Shown: in pieces, positions 8,245 to 17,781 of the stretch
Layout of the letters: the number at the start of each line of letters is the position of its first letter
Position numbering within the stretch: the stretch's first letter is position 1
Assembly (NCBI GenBank): GCA_945860705.1
Contig: CAMART010000013.1
Coordinates: 1 to 64,000 of the forward strand
Direction: 5' to 3'
Origin: Chitinophaga pinensis
GTDB taxonomy: Bacteria; Bacteroidota; Bacteroidia; Chitinophagales; CAMDFR01
Length of the DNA: 64,000 nucleotides
The notes under the pieces: model-generated
Told to the model about the DNA's origin: nothing
Database searches by the model: none
What the model saw: only the letters and a program-made list of their open reading frames with translations
Translations under genes and position numbers: made by a program

Positions 8245-9514
8245 TTTTATGCCTTTTTATTACATAAAAAATCAGTATCAGATAAATGGTATAAGCAAAC
8301 ATATCTATAGCTGTATATAACCATAGAAACTGGTGAAATTCTAGATGTTTAAAAAAGTATAGAGATGCAATAGATAAAAAATAAAATACTTGCCAAGCAC
8401 TCAGCATTTTTACTTCTTCATATACTGTAAATACACAACTCAGTGGAGATACTGCAAATCTAAATGCAAAACCACAGGCAAGAATAGCCGTAACCTCACC
8501 AGTACTTCGCCAAGATTCGCTATAAATAAAAGCAAAAACTGATGGTGCAAAAAATTGTAAGACCAACCATATAAGAATGGAAATAGCTAATAATGATATA
8601 AATACTTTCTTAACTTCAGGATAAATAACTTGATGATTATTCTTTTTGGCACTGAGTCTTTGAAGTAACAATTGTGATAGATTTACAGAGATTATGGATA
8701 AAGGAACAGCGAGTATAGTTCGCGAATTTCCAAAATCTGCAGTATCATTTACATTTAAATAAAATGCACTGATAAAAAACAAACTCAAATTGCTCGATAA
8801 TGCATTGAGAACTGCAGGTATAGAACCTATCACTGCAAATTGATAGTATCTTTTTGCCAATGATTTTACTAATGAAAAATCAATATCTTTGAATGAAAAC
8901 CCAGCATTGGCAGATTGTGAAGAAGACATAATAGAAACTGCCACTCGACCTGAAAAATCTCCCCAGAGTTGACCTGCTGGCACTCTTAAGAAACCGAATA
9001 CTATATTCACTATCGATTCTACTATACGTTGACTGATTCTATTGATAGAAGATGCAGTAAATCTTTTTTCTCGAGTAAGGTAATAGTTGAATCCCTGATA
9101 AATACCTATGAAAGTTAATGTTGGAGGTAATAAAAAAATCCATTTTTCAAACGCATGATTACCTAGTAAAATACTTACAGGTGATGCAATAAAATAACAT
9201 AGTATCGTAGAAATAACTCCAACAAAAAGACTTATCAAAAATGTTAAGACAACTAAATGTTGTGCTTCTCTCCTGTCTTTTGGAAGCACGATGGCTTGTT
9301 CGTATCTCAGCGTAAAAAATATAAAGAATATAGCAATAGCACCAAAAAATAGATTATATAACGCAAAATCTGACTTGGTGTATATTCTAGACATCAATGG
9401 TGATAGTAGAATAGGGATAGCTTGTGCAATGATGGTACCACCCATCAATACGGAGATATTTTTAAAAAAATCTGTTTTTAAATATTTATTTATCATAGCT
9501 TTTTTGCTATCCAT
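8222..9514 (-). CDS. Polysaccharide flippase-like membrane protein (Wzx/MATE-like)
   Basis: About 430 residues with around 12 hydrophobic helices and the beginning typical of polysaccharide biosynthesis/Wzx proteins (M-G-G-T-I-I-A-Q-A-I-P-I-L-L-S-P-L-M-S-R, then Y-T-K-S-D-F-A-L-Y). I chose the ATG at 9514 because the longer frame begins with TTG at 9592 inside the divergent gene. Wzx proteins flip undecaprenyl-linked sugar units across the inner membrane. No glycosyltransferase cluster is next to it, so the substrate is unknown. Confidence 0.75.
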   Translation of the reverse strand: MDSKKAMINKYLKTDFFKNISVLMGGTIIAQAIPILLSPLMSRIYTKSDFALYNLFFGAIAIFFIFFTLRYEQAIVLPKDRREAQHLVVLTFLISLFVGVISTILCYFIASPVSILLGNHAFEKWIFLLPPTLTFIGIYQGFNYYLTREKRFTASSINRISQRIVESIVNIVFGFLRVPAGQLWGDFSGRVAVSIMSSSQSANAGFSFKDIDFSLVKSLAKRYYQFAVIGSIPAVLNALSSNLSLFFISAFYLNVNDTADFGNSRTILAVPLSIISVNLSQLLLQRLSAKKNNHQVIYPEVKKVFISLLAISILIWLVLQFFAPSVFAFIYSESWRSTGEVTAILACGFAFRFAVSPLSCVFTVYEEVKMLSAWQVFYFLSIASLYFFKHLEFHQFLWLYTAIDMFAYTIYLILIFYVIKRHKKNPKLKA

Positions 9515-9528
9515 AATCAAAAATACGA

Positions 9529-9536
9529 TAGTTTTG
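9529..9536 (+). promoter_or_regulatory. Candidate minus-7 box, short leader
   Basis: TAGTTTTG matches the Bacteroidota TAnnTTTG element, with a TTG at 9504-9506 (spacer 22). The ATG at 9544 is only 7 bases downstream, so the transcript would be almost leaderless. Confidence 0.45.
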
Positions 9537-9543
9537 TCTTTGT

Positions 9544-10434
9544 ATGAAGAAAAGAATATCACTTTACATTTTCTTATTTTTTTTATTGACAAGCTTCGAC
9601 ATATTTGGAGCTAAAGAATTAAAACTTGTTTCTAAAAATTCTATAATAAAAACTACGAATATCAATTTATCTGTAGCAAAAAAAGATGCAAAAAAACTAA
9701 ATCTAATTCAACAAAAAATAGATAGTATACTCACTCAAATAAATAATGATTTTAGTTTGAGCAATAAAAATAGTTTTACCAATCAATTAAATAAAAATCA
9801 TGAAGTGGTAGCTTCTTCAGAGTTTATAAAATTATTTCAAACTTCTTATGAAATATATGCCAACACAAGAAGTACATACAATCCAACAGATTTCGTTTAT
9901 GAAGAATATTGGAGTAAAAAAATCATTAATAATATAACAAAAGCAGATAGTAATGCGCTTGATACTTTATACAAATACAATATATTTAGTGGATTTATGA
10001 ATGGCGATAGTATCAATAATAAAGATACTTTTCACCTGCTTTTTATGGATGACTTTATGTTTAAAGTTTCTTTTGAAACTATTTTGCCAGGTTATAAACT
10101 AGATAAAATAAAAGCACTACTTCAATCGTACAATTTAAAGTTTTATAAAATAGAATTGAGTGAACAAGTTTTTTACGCCAATTCATTTTATAATGGAAGC
10201 TATAAGCTGTCTTGCAACTCAGAGAAAAATGATGAAATAGGACTAGATTATACTCAGAATTTCAAATTTAATAAAACATACTACAAACTACTGAAACAAA
10301 GCAATACAGTTCGTATTTGGTCTACTGATGCAACAAAAGCCTGTGCTTATGCCAATGTATTTTGTAATACTCAACTTGAAAATAATCATCAATATTGGAA
10401 AGACTTGATACATTTTGAGTCGGAATTTAAGTAG
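9544..10434 (+). CDS. Exported protein of unknown function
   Basis: A 296-residue protein with an N-terminal signal peptide (M-K-K-R, a hydrophobic stretch to about residue 20, then F-G-A-K). The remainder is Lys/Asn/Tyr-rich with no motif I recognise. It is likely periplasmic or secreted. It is divergent from the flippase (29 bases between start codons) and lies 44 bases upstream of the acyl-CoA carboxylase gene, which has its own minus-7 box. Confidence 0.6.
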   Translation: MKKRISLYIFLFFLLTSFDIFGAKELKLVSKNSIIKTTNINLSVAKKDAKKLNLIQQKIDSILTQINNDFSLSNKNSFTNQLNKNHEVVASSEFIKLFQTSYEIYANTRSTYNPTDFVYEEYWSKKIINNITKADSNALDTLYKYNIFSGFMNGDSINNKDTFHLLFMDDFMFKVSFETILPGYKLDKIKALLQSYNLKFYKIELSEQVFYANSFYNGSYKLSCNSEKNDEIGLDYTQNFKFNKTYYKLLKQSNTVRIWSTDATKACAYANVFCNTQLENNHQYWKDLIHFESEFK

Positions 10435-10442
10435 ATAAAATA

Positions 10443-10450
10443 TACATTTG
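10443..10450 (+). promoter_or_regulatory. Candidate minus-7 box for the carboxylase gene
   Basis: TACATTTG matches TAnnTTTG and lies 28 bases upstream of the ATG at 10479. The nearest upstream TTG is 25 bases away, which is longer than usual, so only the minus-7 half is supported. Confidence 0.4.
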
Positions 10451-10478
10451 CATAATAGAATACCTATAAAAATATCAT

Positions 10479-12017
10479 ATGAACAAATTTGAACAATTAG
10501 CATCAAAGACAAATGAAGCCCTATTGGGTGGTGGCGAAAAAAGAATAGCAGACCAACACAAAAAAGGAAAACTTACTGCTCGTGAACGAATTCATTTTTT
10601 TATGGATGAAGGTAGTTTTGAGGAAATAGGCATGTTTGTTCAACATCGTTGTAAAGATTTTGATATGGAATCTCAGCAATATCTAGGCGATGGAGTTGTG
10701 ACTGGATATGGCACTGTCAATGGACGTTTAGTCTATGTTTTCTCACAAGATTTTACCGTATTTGGAGGTTCATTGAGCGAAACTCATGCTGAGAAGATAT
10801 GTAAAATAATGGATTTAGCCATGAAAAACGGAGCACCAGTAATCGGACTCAATGATAGTGGTGGTGCAAGAATTCAAGAGGGTGTAGTTTCTCTAGGTGG
10901 ATATGCTGATATTTTTTATAAAAATACACAAGCAAGTGGAGTGATACCTCAACTAAGTGCCATCATGGGACCATGTGCAGGTGGAGCAGTGTATTCTCCA
11001 GCTATTACAGATTTTATATTGATGGTAGAAAATACCTCTTATATGTTTGTGACTGGACCAAACGTAGTAAAAACAGTGACTCATGAAGATGTGACTAGTG
11101 AAGACTTGGGTGGGGCTCATACACATGCAAGCAAAAGTGGAGTAACTCATTTTGCTTGTGCCAATGAACTAGAATGTATAGATCATATAAAAAGATTGCT
11201 CAGTTATATGCCACAAAATTGTGAAGAGAATACTCCTGCACAACCATATACATCTGGTAATGAAAAAAGAGAAGCATTAAATAATATAGTGCCTGACAAT
11301 GCGAATCAACCATACGATATGCGTGAGGTTATTGAATTGATAGCCGATGAAAATTCTTTCCTTGAAGTACATAAAGAATGGGCAGATAATATAGTGGTAG
11401 GTTTTGCTAGAATAGCGGGCAGAAGTATTGGTATTATTGCAAATCAGCCTGCAGTGCTTGCTGGAGTTTTAGATATCAATTCATCTAGAAAAGGTGCAAG
11501 ATTTGTACGTTTTTGTGATTGTTTTAATATTCCATTGCTTACTTTAGTAGATGTACCAGGATTTTTGCCAGGTACCGATCAAGAATGGCATGGCATCATC
11601 ACCAATGGTGCAAAACTACTCTATGCACTCAGTGAAGCAACTGTGCCTAAAATAACTGTAATCACTCGTAAAGCATATGGTGGAGCTTATGATGTAATGA
11701 ATAGCAAACATATAGGTGCAGATATGAATTATGCTTGGCCACAAGCAGAGATAGCTGTGATGGGCGCAAAAGGTGCGGCAGAAATTATCTTCAAAAAAGA
11801 AATCACCGAAGCTACTGATAAAGAAGCTAAACTGAAAGAAAAAACAGATGAGTATACAGATAAATTTGCAAATCCATACTTGGCAGCTGCTAGAGGATTT
11901 GTAGATGAGGTAATACTACCTGAGCAAACTAGAGAAAAACTCATCAAAGCATATAAAATGCTTGAAAACAAAGTAGCTAATATGCCTAAGAAAAAACATG
12001 GAAATATTCCGTTGTAG
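10479..12017 (+). CDS. Acyl-CoA carboxylase beta subunit (propionyl/methylmalonyl-CoA type)
   Basis: A 512-residue carboxyltransferase of the PccB/MmdA family. Both crotonase-like halves are present: [13 protein letters not shown] in the N-terminal half and [14 protein letters not shown] plus A-Y-G-G-A-Y-D-V-M in the C-terminal half. The enzyme transfers carboxyl from biotin to or from an acyl-CoA, linking propionyl-CoA and methylmalonyl-CoA. No biotin-carboxylase or biotin-carrier gene is adjacent, so whether it acts as an ATP-dependent carboxylase or a decarboxylase cannot be decided. Length is normal for the family. Confidence 0.9.
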   Translation: MNKFEQLASKTNEALLGGGEKRIADQHKKGKLTARERIHFFMDEGSFEEIGMFVQHRCKDFDMESQQYLGDGVVTGYGTVNGRLVYVFSQDFTVFGGSLSETHAEKICKIMDLAMKNGAPVIGLNDSGGARIQEGVVSLGGYADIFYKNTQASGVIPQLSAIMGPCAGGAVYSPAITDFILMVENTSYMFVTGPNVVKTVTHEDVTSEDLGGAHTHASKSGVTHFACANELECIDHIKRLLSYMPQNCEENTPAQPYTSGNEKREALNNIVPDNANQPYDMREVIELIADENSFLEVHKEWADNIVVGFARIAGRSIGIIANQPAVLAGVLDINSSRKGARFVRFCDCFNIPLLTLVDVPGFLPGTDQEWHGIITNGAKLLYALSEATVPKITVITRKAYGGAYDVMNSKHIGADMNYAWPQAEIAVMGAKGAAEIIFKKEITEATDKEAKLKEKTDEYTDKFANPYLAAARGFVDEVILPEQTREKLIKAYKMLENKVANMPKKKHGNIPL

Positions 12018-12127
12018 TTTCTTTTTAATTATTAAATATTAAACTCTTTTCTAATTTCATATTGATTATCTTTATAGTTATATATAGAATATATTTTTTA
12101 TATAAATTATAAATTAGATTAATTATT

Positions 12128-12919
12128 ATGAAAAAAAGTATATTATTAGTGTTCGTGATATTACAATTTTATGGTTGTAATCATAAAAAAGAAAGTAAAA
12201 TTATTGATAATAAAATAAAAGACAATAATACTTTAAATTCTACACAGTCTCAATATGCTATTGAATCCAATACTATGATTTTTTATGATAATAGTATTGC
12301 TGACGCTATCAAAGCAAGAAAATTTTATAAATGCTCTGATGTATTTAATGACAATGTATATGCAAAAGTATACGACAATAATACTAGTTTTAAAAAAATA
12401 AGAGTTGTAAGTTTTATTTATAATGAAAGTCAATTATTAGAAATTGATTTGAGACAAAATAATAACGTAGCTGTTGTAGAATGCTATATATTAGGCTATA
12501 TCATTAGTAATGGTAGTGGAGGTAGTATTTTAGAAGTAATCAATCCTAGAAATGAATGGAAAGTCGAATTATTTATAGATGATATAAAAAGTGATTTTGG
12601 TACTATCAGTAATAAATTAAATGATAATAGAACAACTGGGGCAGATCCAATTGTAAATAAAAATGATAATAATCGAACACTACCTTTTAGAAGAATTAAT
12701 GTATTTAATTCAGAAGTTTACCTTAAAAGTTTTGAAGAAAACATACAGTATAAAGTAGTAGATATATATAGACCAGCAGAGCTATACAGAAGTTTCACAA
12801 ATCCACCTACTGGTTCGCAATCTAGTTGGTTTGTTACAGCAATACCAGTTGATAATAATCGAAAAATATCTAGTGGAAATTTAAAATATTTTAAAAACCC
12901 AAGGATTATAGAAGACTAG
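12128..12919 (+). CDS. Lipoprotein of unknown function
   Basis: A 263-residue protein with a lipoprotein signal peptide ending F-Y-G-C (Cys17), followed by a Lys/Asn-rich linker and a beta-rich, Asn-rich body with no recognised domain. Probably anchored in a membrane. It stands alone, 110 bases after the carboxylase gene and converging on a phosphoesterase gene 39 bases away. Confidence 0.6.
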   Translation: MKKSILLVFVILQFYGCNHKKESKIIDNKIKDNNTLNSTQSQYAIESNTMIFYDNSIADAIKARKFYKCSDVFNDNVYAKVYDNNTSFKKIRVVSFIYNESQLLEIDLRQNNNVAVVECYILGYIISNGSGGSILEVINPRNEWKVELFIDDIKSDFGTISNKLNDNRTTGADPIVNKNDNNRTLPFRRINVFNSEVYLKSFEENIQYKVVDIYRPAELYRSFTNPPTGSQSSWFVTAIPVDNNRKISSGNLKYFKNPRIIED

Positions 12920-12958
12920 TATATTAAATACTAAATTTGATAAATTCATAATTTGAAC

Positions 12959-13471
12959 TTATAAATTTATTTTTGCTCTTGCTCCTAGTTCTACTACTTC
13001 AAAATCTTTTATTTTACCAGCATCTAGTGTGAAACGAACACAGGTTTTTACTTTATGAAATCCGTGAACTCCACATGCTCCTGGATTGACAAAAAGCATA
13101 TTATTTCTGGTAGTGTCTCTTAGAACTCTCAGTATATGTGAGTGACCACATATAAAAATATCTGGTTGGTAATCATTTAGTTTTTCCAACGCTCTAAAAT
13201 CATACTTTTTGGGTGTGCCTCCATAGTGATTTATATAGATTTTCAAACCTTCCATTTCAAAAAACAAATCAAATGAGGTGCATAATCGTATAGTAGCATC
13301 ATCAATATTTCCATAAATTGCCTTGGTCGGTTTGAATGCTTTTAGCTGATCAAGAAGCTCTATAGAGCCTATATCGCCTGCATGCCATATTTCATCTACC
13401 TCTTTAAAAACTTCAAAAATCTTCTCATCAAGATGGCTATGTGTATCGCTCATCAAACCTATTTTCTTCAT
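12959..13471 (-). CDS. Metallophosphoesterase, YfcE/MJ0936-like
   Basis: About 170 residues with the calcineurin-like metal motifs in order: S-D-T-H (Asp9, His11), H-A-G-D-I-G, Y-G-N-I-D-D, C-G-H-S-H. YfcE-type enzymes hydrolyse phosphodiesters with two metals in the cytoplasm. I start it at 13471 (M-K-K-I-G-L-M-S-D-T-H), because the 44-residue extension in the longer frame runs into the divergent gene and has no family support. Confidence 0.85.
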   Translation of the reverse strand: MKKIGLMSDTHSHLDEKIFEVFKEVDEIWHAGDIGSIELLDQLKAFKPTKAIYGNIDDATIRLCTSFDLFFEMEGLKIYINHYGGTPKKYDFRALEKLNDYQPDIFICGHSHILRVLRDTTRNNMLFVNPGACGVHGFHKVKTCVRFTLDAGKIKDFEVVELGARAKINL

Positions 13472-13511
13472 ATTGTAAAGAAATGAATATTTTTGCATAA
13501 AATAAATAAGA

Positions 13512-14042
13512 ATGCATAAATATCTATTCATCGTAATCAGCTTATCAATCGTATTATTTTCATGCAATGATGATAAAGCAAAAGCAAAATTGAAAGCAGA
13601 CATAAAAACTGAAGAACAAAAACTATTTTCAAAAGAAGGAATCTATAAATGGGATAGCAAAAAAGCAGATAAATTAATCGATTTATATACCAGTTATTCT
13701 ACTAAGTTCCCTAAAGATTCTACAGCACCTGAGTTTCTTTTTAGAAGTGCAGAGCTTTGTGTTGGCTCACAAAGATATAAAGATGCTATAGCAAAATATG
13801 ATTTGATAATAGCAACATATCCCGATTATAAAAAAACACCTGTTTGTATGTTTTTAGCTGGGTTTAACTATGAAAACAATATGTATGACCTTAAAAATGC
13901 AAAGAAATATTACGAAACTTTTATTGCAAAATATCCAAATGATCCATTAGTAAATGATGTGAAAATCTCTCTTCAAAACCTTGGTAAATCACCTGAAGAA
14001 ATCATCAAGGAATTTGAAAAAAAGAATGCTGTTACGCAGTAG
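13512..14042 (+). CDS. TPR lipoprotein (BamD/YbgF-like)
   Basis: A 176-residue protein with a lipoprotein signal (lipobox V-L-F-S-C, Cys18), then two or three tetratricopeptide-type repeats typical of outer-membrane lipoproteins such as BamD or of YbgF (F-L-F-R-S-A-E-L-C near 75; P-V-C-M-F-L-A-G-F-N-Y near 115; Y-Y-E-T-F-I-A-K-Y-P-N-D-P). A TATTTTTG box is at 13488-13495. It is divergent from the phosphoesterase and overlaps the convergent hydrolase by 11 bases. It is shorter than BamD, so I call only the fold. Confidence 0.7.
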   Translation: MHKYLFIVISLSIVLFSCNDDKAKAKLKADIKTEEQKLFSKEGIYKWDSKKADKLIDLYTSYSTKFPKDSTAPEFLFRSAELCVGSQRYKDAIAKYDLIIATYPDYKKTPVCMFLAGFNYENNMYDLKNAKKYYETFIAKYPNDPLVNDVKISLQNLGKSPEEIIKEFEKKNAVTQ

Positions 14043-14700
14043 TATTTAATAACTTATTTATAGAACGAATCACTTCTTCTGGGTGAGTTATCAGATTGAA
14101 ATGATCGCCATTTACCTCATCACATTTCTGTTTTGGAAAACGTATTAATCTATCTGCTTTAGAATGAATACGCAAGTCAGGTTCTGGCATATTTTCTATG
14201 ATGCAACCATTCAAGATAAGCTTCATTTGATTATAAATATTTTTATTATTGCCTTTTATCAATCTTTCATAGTTTTCTATAAATATTGATTCAGATGGCA
14301 GACCTTTGTATTGTTTTTTGATAAAATATTTTTTTGATATCGTATTGAATGTCAAACCATATTTCACACAAAAAGCGATGATATTATAATTATTAATTGG
14401 AAATCTAACTCGATCCATATCTGTCCATGATGCTATTTGTATAGACTTACAATTCGTCACATATTTCAAATGATAGCTTATCCATCCACCTAATGAATGC
14501 CCTATCACTATATCTGAATTTTTTATTTGATATTTTTGAGCCAAATCTTTTGCATAATCTATGGCTTTATAGTTTGGTTTTATATTATCTCCAAGCTCCT
14601 CCCAATTATCAATAAATAGTTTTTCTTGATTAAATGCAGGATGAATCTTGTCAAAAATACTAGGCTTTTCTCCAAATCCATGTATGAATATCATTCTCAT
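14032..14700 (-). CDS. Alpha/beta hydrolase
   Basis: A 222-residue cytoplasmic alpha/beta hydrolase. The oxyanion segment is I-F-I-H-G-F-G, the nucleophile elbow G-H-S-L-G-G carries Ser69, and the Asp (H-S-K-A-D-R) and His (N-G-D-H-F-N-L) of the triad follow in the usual order. Substrate is not predictable. The small size fits the family of short carboxylesterase-like hydrolases. Confidence 0.75.
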   Translation of the reverse strand: MRMIFIHGFGEKPSIFDKIHPAFNQEKLFIDNWEELGDNIKPNYKAIDYAKDLAQKYQIKNSDIVIGHSLGGWISYHLKYVTNCKSIQIASWTDMDRVRFPINNYNIIAFCVKYGLTFNTISKKYFIKKQYKGLPSESIFIENYERLIKGNNKNIYNQMKLILNGCIIENMPEPDLRIHSKADRLIRFPKQKCDEVNGDHFNLITHPEEVIRSINKLLNTTA

Positions 14701-14760
14701 ATAAGTAGTTTTATATATTTCAAATCTACATTAAATTAATGTAATTTGAATATTTTCTTA

Positions 14761-14791
14761 TTGTTTTAGACGAATTAAAGTCTTATCTTTG
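14761..14791 (+). promoter_or_regulatory. Promoter of prs
   Basis: TTG at 14761-14763 and a perfect TATCTTTG minus-7 box at 14784-14791, with a 20-base spacer, match the Bacteroidota housekeeping promoter. It lies 22 bases before the prs ATG. Confidence 0.75.
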
Positions 14792-14813
14792 CAAACCAAA
14801 AAATTACACCATT

Positions 14814-15758
14814 ATGCTATCAACATTCAACGAAGTAAAGATTTTCAGTGGTCAAAAAAGTCAATATTTAGCTGAACAAATAGCAGAGTTTTATGGTCAA
14901 CCTTTAGGAGAAATAATAGTTCAAAGATTTAAAGACGGAGAGTTTCAATTAGTTATCAATGAATCTGTACGTGGAAGTTATGTGTTTTATATACAAAGTA
15001 CTTTCCCTCCAACAGATAATTTGATGGAGCTTTTGATGTTTGTAGATGCTGCAAAAAGAGCGAGTGCTGGATATATTTGTGTAGTGATACCATATTTTGG
15101 ATTTGCTAGACAAGATAGAAAAGACAGACCAAGAGTATCTATCACAAGCAAGTTAGTAGCTAATCTATTGACTGCAGCAGGTGCAGATAGAGTGATGACA
15201 ATGGATTTGCATGCAGACCAAATACAAGGATTTTTTGATATCCCTGTAGATCACCTAAGCAGTACAGCTATCTTTAAGCCATATATTCAAAAATTAGAAT
15301 TAGACAATCTTACCTTTGCTACTCCTGATGTAGGTGGCACAAAGAGAGCTCGTTCTTATTCGCAGTATTTTGAAAATTGCGGTTTAGTTATCTGCGATAA
15401 GTTTAGAAAAAAAGCAAATGAAGTAGCGGAAATGACTTTGATAGGTAATGTAGAAGGTAAAAATGTAATCTTAGTAGATGACATTATAGATACTGGTAAT
15501 ACCTTATGCAAAGCTGCTAAAATCATCATGGATGGTGGAGCTAAAAGTGTACGAGCAATCTGTACACATGCAGTACTTTCTGGTGATGCTATAGAAGGAA
15601 TAGAAAAATCAGTATTGACAGAACTTATCGTATCTAATACTATTCCTCTAAAAAGAGAAAGCGATAAAATAAAAGTATTGAGTGTAGCTCAGTTATTCAG
15701 CAAGTCTATCAGACATGCACACGAAAACAAATCTATCAACTCATTATTTATAAAATAA
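14814..15758 (+). CDS. prs: Ribose-phosphate pyrophosphokinase
   Basis: A 314-residue cytoplasmic enzyme making PRPP from ribose 5-phosphate and ATP for nucleotide, histidine and tryptophan synthesis. The D-L-H-A-D-Q-I-Q-G-F-F family motif and the PRPP-binding loop V-D-D-I-I-D-T-G-N-T (about 222-231) are intact, and length is typical. It heads an evident operon with rplY (36 bases on) and pth (22 bases further), driven by the promoter at 14761-14791. Confidence 0.95.
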   Translation: MLSTFNEVKIFSGQKSQYLAEQIAEFYGQPLGEIIVQRFKDGEFQLVINESVRGSYVFYIQSTFPPTDNLMELLMFVDAAKRASAGYICVVIPYFGFARQDRKDRPRVSITSKLVANLLTAAGADRVMTMDLHADQIQGFFDIPVDHLSSTAIFKPYIQKLELDNLTFATPDVGGTKRARSYSQYFENCGLVICDKFRKKANEVAEMTLIGNVEGKNVILVDDIIDTGNTLCKAAKIIMDGGAKSVRAICTHAVLSGDAIEGIEKSVLTELIVSNTIPLKRESDKIKVLSVAQLFSKSIRHAHENKSINSLFIK

Positions 15759-15794
15759 ACAGTATTATATTTTTTAATTTTTTAAACAAAAACA

Positions 15795-16373
15795 ATGGAA
15801 TCAGTAAAATTAGTTGGCGAGACTAGAAAAGAGATGGGCAAAAAAGCCTCTACTCTATTAAGAAGAGAGAATAGCGTGCCATGCGTGATTTATGGAGGAA
15901 GTGAAAACATAAATTTTCATGCCCCACAGAGCGCATTCAAAAAAGCTATCTACACAGATCAATTCGTAAAAATAGTTATCACTATTGATGGCAAAACGGT
16001 TGATGCAATTGTAAAAGACGTTCAATTTCATCCACTAAGTGATGCAATCACACACGTAGATTTTTTACAATTAGTACCTGGTAAAAAAGTAGTAGTAGAA
16101 ATACCAGTAAGAGTATCTGGTTTTTCTAAAGGGGTACAAGCAGGGGGTAAATTGATGATCTCTACAAAGAAAATCAAAATCAAAGCTGTAGTAGAAAACT
16201 TAGTAGACCATATCGATATCAATGTAACTGAACTTGAAATGGGTAAATCTATCAAAGTAAAAGAAGTACAAATACCAAACGTAGAGATTTTGACTCCAGG
16301 AAATATTCCTTTAGTTACTATCACTGTACCAAGAGCTGCTAAGCAAGAAGCTAATGCTGCTAACAAAAAATAA
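15795..16373 (+). CDS. rplY: 50S ribosomal protein L25 (CTC/TL5 type)
   Basis: A 192-residue protein with the N-terminal L25 5S-rRNA-binding domain (about 1-95, G-E-T-R-K-E-M-G-K-K-A, R-R-E-N-S-V-P-C-V-I-Y-G-G) and the C-terminal TL5 domain (about 96-185). It has the long CTC form usual in Bacteroidota, ending with a Lys/Ala-rich tail. Second gene of prs-rplY-pth; the linkage of rplY and pth is conserved in many bacteria. Confidence 0.92.
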   Translation: MESVKLVGETRKEMGKKASTLLRRENSVPCVIYGGSENINFHAPQSAFKKAIYTDQFVKIVITIDGKTVDAIVKDVQFHPLSDAITHVDFLQLVPGKKVVVEIPVRVSGFSKGVQAGGKLMISTKKIKIKAVVENLVDHIDINVTELEMGKSIKVKEVQIPNVEILTPGNIPLVTITVPRAAKQEANAANKK

Positions 16374-16395
16374 TTTTAGATAAATAAATTATTTT

Positions 16396-16953
16396 ATGAA
16401 GTATTTGATAGTAGGACTTGGCAATATAGGTAACGAATACGCAAATACTAGACACAATATCGGTTTTGATATTGCAGATCATATAGCAAATAAACAAGGC
16501 GTTTCATTCAAGATGGAACGCCTTGCTTTTTATACAGAATACCGCTTGAAAAACAAAATGGTATACCTGATAAAACCTACCACATATATGAACTTGAGTG
16601 GAAAAGCACTCCACTACTGGATGCAAGAGCTCAAAATACCTAAAGAACAAATCCTGATTTTGGTAGATGAGATAGCATTACCATTTGCTAAAATAAAAAT
16701 AAAACCTAGTGGCTCTGATGGTGGACACAATGGACTAAAAAGCATTCAGTTTATACTCAACTCAACTATCTATCCACGACTTAGATTTGGTGTAGGCAAT
16801 AACTATGCAAAAGGACAACAAGTAGAATACGTATTGGGCAAATTTGCACCAAATGAGCAAAAAGAAATACCTGCACTACTCGAAAAGTGCAATAATGCTA
16901 TAGAATCTTTTGTACTTGAAGGACTTGAAAATTGTATGACTAAATTTAATTAG
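16396..16953 (+). CDS. pth: Peptidyl-tRNA hydrolase
   Basis: A 185-residue enzyme releasing peptides from peptidyl-tRNA to recycle tRNA. The signature G-L-G-N-I-G-N-E-Y-x-x-T-R-H-N-I-G-F includes Asn10 and catalytic His20, and the later G-S-D-G-G-H-N-G-L-K-S-I motif is present. Third gene of the prs-rplY-pth run. Its 3' end overlaps the convergent PAP2 gene by 8 bases. Confidence 0.93.
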   Translation: MKYLIVGLGNIGNEYANTRHNIGFDIADHIANKQGVSFKMERLAFYTEYRLKNKMVYLIKPTTYMNLSGKALHYWMQELKIPKEQILILVDEIALPFAKIKIKPSGSDGGHNGLKSIQFILNSTIYPRLRFGVGNNYAKGQQVEYVLGKFAPNEQKEIPALLEKCNNAIESFVLEGLENCMTKFN

Positions 16954-17515
16954 TCACTATTTTCTTTTGATAAAATAATGCTCCAATAATACCAATACTA
17001 GCTCCAAATAATAAGCCCGCAATCACATCTGAAGGGAAATGTACACCTACATATACTTGAGCATAGGCAATAGATAATGACCAAAATCCAAAGAATATAC
17101 AAGCACCTAAGCTTTTGTAATATCTATAAAAAAACAAGGAAAATAATACGGTTAAGCATGCATGATTGCTGGCATGTGCAGATGGCATACTATAGCCACC
17201 ACTACATTTGATGAGGAGACGAATGTGATTCATATTTTCTGCTAGTTCGCAGGGACGCAGTCTATCAAAGTAATTTTTAAGGACTTGACTGCATATAAAA
17301 TCTGATAAGGAAACACAAACAATCACCAATACGATATATTTCCAAGCTTTATGTTTTTCTTTAGAAATCACAAGAACAAACAAAAATAAATAAAGTGGTA
17401 TCCAAGTAAGTTTGTTGCGTATGGCTGGCATCATCATATCAAACATAGGATTGGTCCAATCACTATTGATAAGATAAAATAATTGAAGATCTAGATTGAG
17501 TAAACCTGATAACAT
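16946..17515 (-). CDS. PAP2-family phosphatase
   Basis: A 189-residue membrane protein with several hydrophobic helices and the three PAP2 motifs: K-N-Y-F-D-R-L-R-P, S-M-P-S-A-H, and Y-V-G-V-H-F-P-S-D-V. In motif three, the position normally held by Arg in S-R is Gln (A-Q-V-Y-V-G-V-H). PAP2 enzymes dephosphorylate lipid phosphates such as undecaprenyl pyrophosphate or lipid A. It is the last ordinary gene before the cassette-like cluster. Confidence 0.8.
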   Translation of the reverse strand: MLSGLLNLDLQLFYLINSDWTNPMFDMMMPAIRNKLTWIPLYLFLFVLVISKEKHKAWKYIVLVIVCVSLSDFICSQVLKNYFDRLRPCELAENMNHIRLLIKCSGGYSMPSAHASNHACLTVLFSLFFYRYYKSLGACIFFGFWSLSIAYAQVYVGVHFPSDVIAGLLFGASIGIIGALFYQKKIVTN

Positions 17516-17645
17516 TGTAACACAAACATACTAATGTTTGATATATTTTATTAAAAAAAGGAAGTTTTCCTGCTTAATATAAATCAAATACTTAAAGTAA
17601 ACTTGATGATTTATGAGAAAAAATTGATATATTTGATAAAGTATT

Positions 17646-17735
17646 TGCGAAACAAGATATCACTAAAACCTTCGCCAATCTACCTAAATTTGGTGTGATT
17701 GGCGAAACTGAGTTTCGCATATATATAAGTTATGC
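17646..17735 (+). repeat. Imperfect hairpin at the left end of the cassette cluster
   Basis: Nested inverted repeats: TGCGAAAC (17646-17653) with GTTTCGCA (17712-17719), and TTCGCCAATC (17671-17680) with GATTGGCGAA (17697-17706), followed by a GTTATGC box at 17729-17735. The right end resembles an attC core site, but the left lacks the ATAAC box. It could be a decayed attC, an attI-like site, or a plain hairpin. The 262-base gap 17516-17781 has nothing else I recognise. Confidence 0.45.
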
Positions 17736-17781
17736 CTCACCCTATGACAACCGTAAACAAACTGACAGACAGAAATAAAAT

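Noticed and set aside
8222-9592. Longer frame of the flippase starting at 9592
   Set aside because: It begins with TTG inside the divergent gene; the ATG at 9514 begins the family-like N-terminus.
12959-13603. Longer frame of the phosphoesterase starting at 13603
   Set aside because: The first 44 residues overlap the divergent TPR lipoprotein gene and have no family resemblance.
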